From positions 124,001 through 188,000 of the forward strand of contig CAVXVN010000008.1 in NCBI GenBank assembly GCA_963765265.1: 64,000 bases of DNA, read 5' to 3'. Positions 63,109 through 64,000 of this stretch are shown piece by piece (position 1 is the stretch's first letter; the number at the start of each line of letters is the position of its first letter). The translations under genes and the position numbers were made by a program. The stretch is from Bacillus_BD sp963765265 (GTDB taxonomy: Bacteria > Bacillota > Bacilli > Bacillales > Cytobacillaceae). The notes below the pieces were generated by a model, which saw nothing but the letters and a program-made list of their open reading frames with translations, was not told the DNA's origin and ran no database searches.

Positions 63109-64000
63109 TTATAAAAACGGACTTTCATGTTTTGCTTTAAGTTGATTCCAGCGGCGATCGATTTCTTTTTCGAACTCTTCTAGAATGGCTTTATTTTCTT
63201 CTTTTAACATATGTTTTGTTTTACCCATATGTTTTAACCAATCACTAACTTCAATGCGTTTCTTTTTCTCCTCTGGATTAAAAGTGATGGTTGTAACACC
63301 TTTTTCCACTTCATAAAGAGGGAAGAAGCAAGAATTAACGGCAGCATCTACAATTTCTTGTCCTAATTTTTCATCTGATTTCCAGTTTAACGGACAAGCG
63401 ATTAAGATTTTCCCATATACCATACCTACGTTATTTGCATACCATTGTGCTTTGGCAGCTTTTTTCACAAGGTCTTGCGGGAATGATTCTGAACCAGTGA
63501 ATATATATGAAATATTTGTTGCGGCCATAATTTGAGCTGTATCCTTATGGTGGAACGCTTTACCTGCTTGATATGGTCCTACACCAGAAGTACTTGTCAT
63601 GTGTCCTAGTGGAGTTGAATAAGACAATTGGCTTCCTGTATTCATGTAACCTTCATTATCATACTCAACAATAATCATTTTGTGGTTACGTAATGCTGTA
63701 CCGATTGCAGGGCCCATACCAATATCCATACCACCGTCACCAGTTATCATAACAAATGTGAACTCATCACTTAATCCAAGCGCTTCAAATTCACCACGGC
63801 GTTTTCTTTCATGGAACATTTCTACAACACCAGATAATGTAGCTGCCCCATTTTGGAATAGGTTATGGATATAAGTTTGTTTATGTGAACTGTAAGGATA
63901 TCCTGTTGTTACAATCATTCCACAACCTGTATGGAATAACACAACAATATCGCCTTCAATTCCTTTAAAGAACGTTTCTAGTCCAGAGAAAATACCACAG
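63109..64000 (-). CDS. 2-oxoacid:ferredoxin oxidoreductase, beta subunit (5' end outside)
   Basis: Thiamine-diphosphate-binding subunit of a pyruvate- or 2-oxoacid:ferredoxin oxidoreductase, which makes acyl-CoA and reduced ferredoxin. The frame stays open to the window edge (CGIFSGLETFFKG precedes VVLFHTGCG), so the gene is partial. The ThDP motif runs from GDGGMDIGMG to YDNEGYMNTG, and HTGCG is a typical Cys-containing loop. The alpha/gamma subunits should lie to the right. Substrate (pyruvate, 2-oxoglutarate or branched) cannot be fixed. It is the last gene of its operon. Confidence 0.92.
   Translation of the reverse strand, partial: CGIFSGLETFFKGIEGDIVVLFHTGCGMIVTTGYPYSSHKQTYIHNLFQNGAATLSGVVEMFHERKRRGEFEALGLSDEFTFVMITGDGGMDIGMGPAIGTALRNHKMIIVEYDNEGYMNTGSQLSYSTPLGHMTSTSGVGPYQAGKAFHHKDTAQIMAATNISYIFTGSESFPQDLVKKAAKAQWYANNVGMVYGKILIACPLNWKSDEKLGQEIVDAAVNSCFFPLYEVEKGVTTITFNPEEKKKRIEVSDWLKHMGKTKHMLKEENKAILEEFEKEIDRRWNQLKAKHESPFL

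Overview
The window is low-GC chromosomal DNA from a spore-forming member of the Bacillaceae. The evidence is an SspL-type acid-soluble spore protein, a YjcZ/SscA-type small sporulation protein, a Spo0E-type phosphatase, MntR, CtsR boxes, frequent TTG starts with strong Shine-Dalgarno sequences, and gene order recalling the Bacillus subtilis ilvA-dfrA-thy-ypjP-ypiP-brxA-ypgR and metA-cspD-ypeQ-ypeP-ypdQ-sspL-ypcP-dynA stretches. No rRNA, tRNA, CRISPR array, prophage or intact transposon was recognised.

Layout. 1-9.4 kb: a broken sensor kinase running off the left edge, degV, a CPBP protease, tatAC, ilvA, a small unknown gene, thyA-dfrA and a secreted Pro-Pro endopeptidase-like metalloprotease. 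9.6-14.2 kb: a tellurium-resistance-type stress module (terD, telA, yceG, terD) lying between thyA and ypjP. 14.3-24.5 kb: ypjP, ypiP, brxA, ypgR, yfmR, a frameshifted CwlO-like cell-wall hydrolase, metA and yfhP. 24.6-31.3 kb: mntR, a two-component system with a frameshifted kinase, htrA and topB. 31.6-38.6 kb: small sporulation genes, cspD, a zinc-finger protein, two RNase H-like genes, an EamA transporter, ypcP, a GNAT enzyme and a nucleotidyltransferase.

38.7-44.9 kb holds the least familiar locus: a 1421-residue P-type ATPase whose N-terminal half looks like a catalytically dead heavy-metal ATPase and whose C-terminal half looks like an active SERCA-type pump. It is surrounded by small proteins, two of which resemble each other. 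45-48.8 kb carries the two dynamin modules of DynA as separate ORFs. 49-56.5 kb: an integrase-like protein, a Usp protein and the complete mrpABCDEFG Na+/H+ antiporter operon. 56.6-57 kb: a 32-residue membrane protein gene under two Fur-like boxes. 57.2-64 kb: cheX, an M32 carboxypeptidase, clpE (frameshifted, with CtsR boxes), a MarR regulator, a Spo0E-like gene and the beta subunit of a 2-oxoacid:ferredoxin oxidoreductase that runs off the right edge.

Five genes are broken by single-base-type frameshifts (one of them twice), and dynA may be a sixth. In each the remaining reading frame is well preserved. So many in 64 kb makes sequencing or assembly indels a serious possibility, and gene-loss claims here should be held until reads are checked. 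Two loci, ycgL and dynA, share matching repeat sequences at both their 5' and 3' ends, which suggests a past cassette-like rearrangement.
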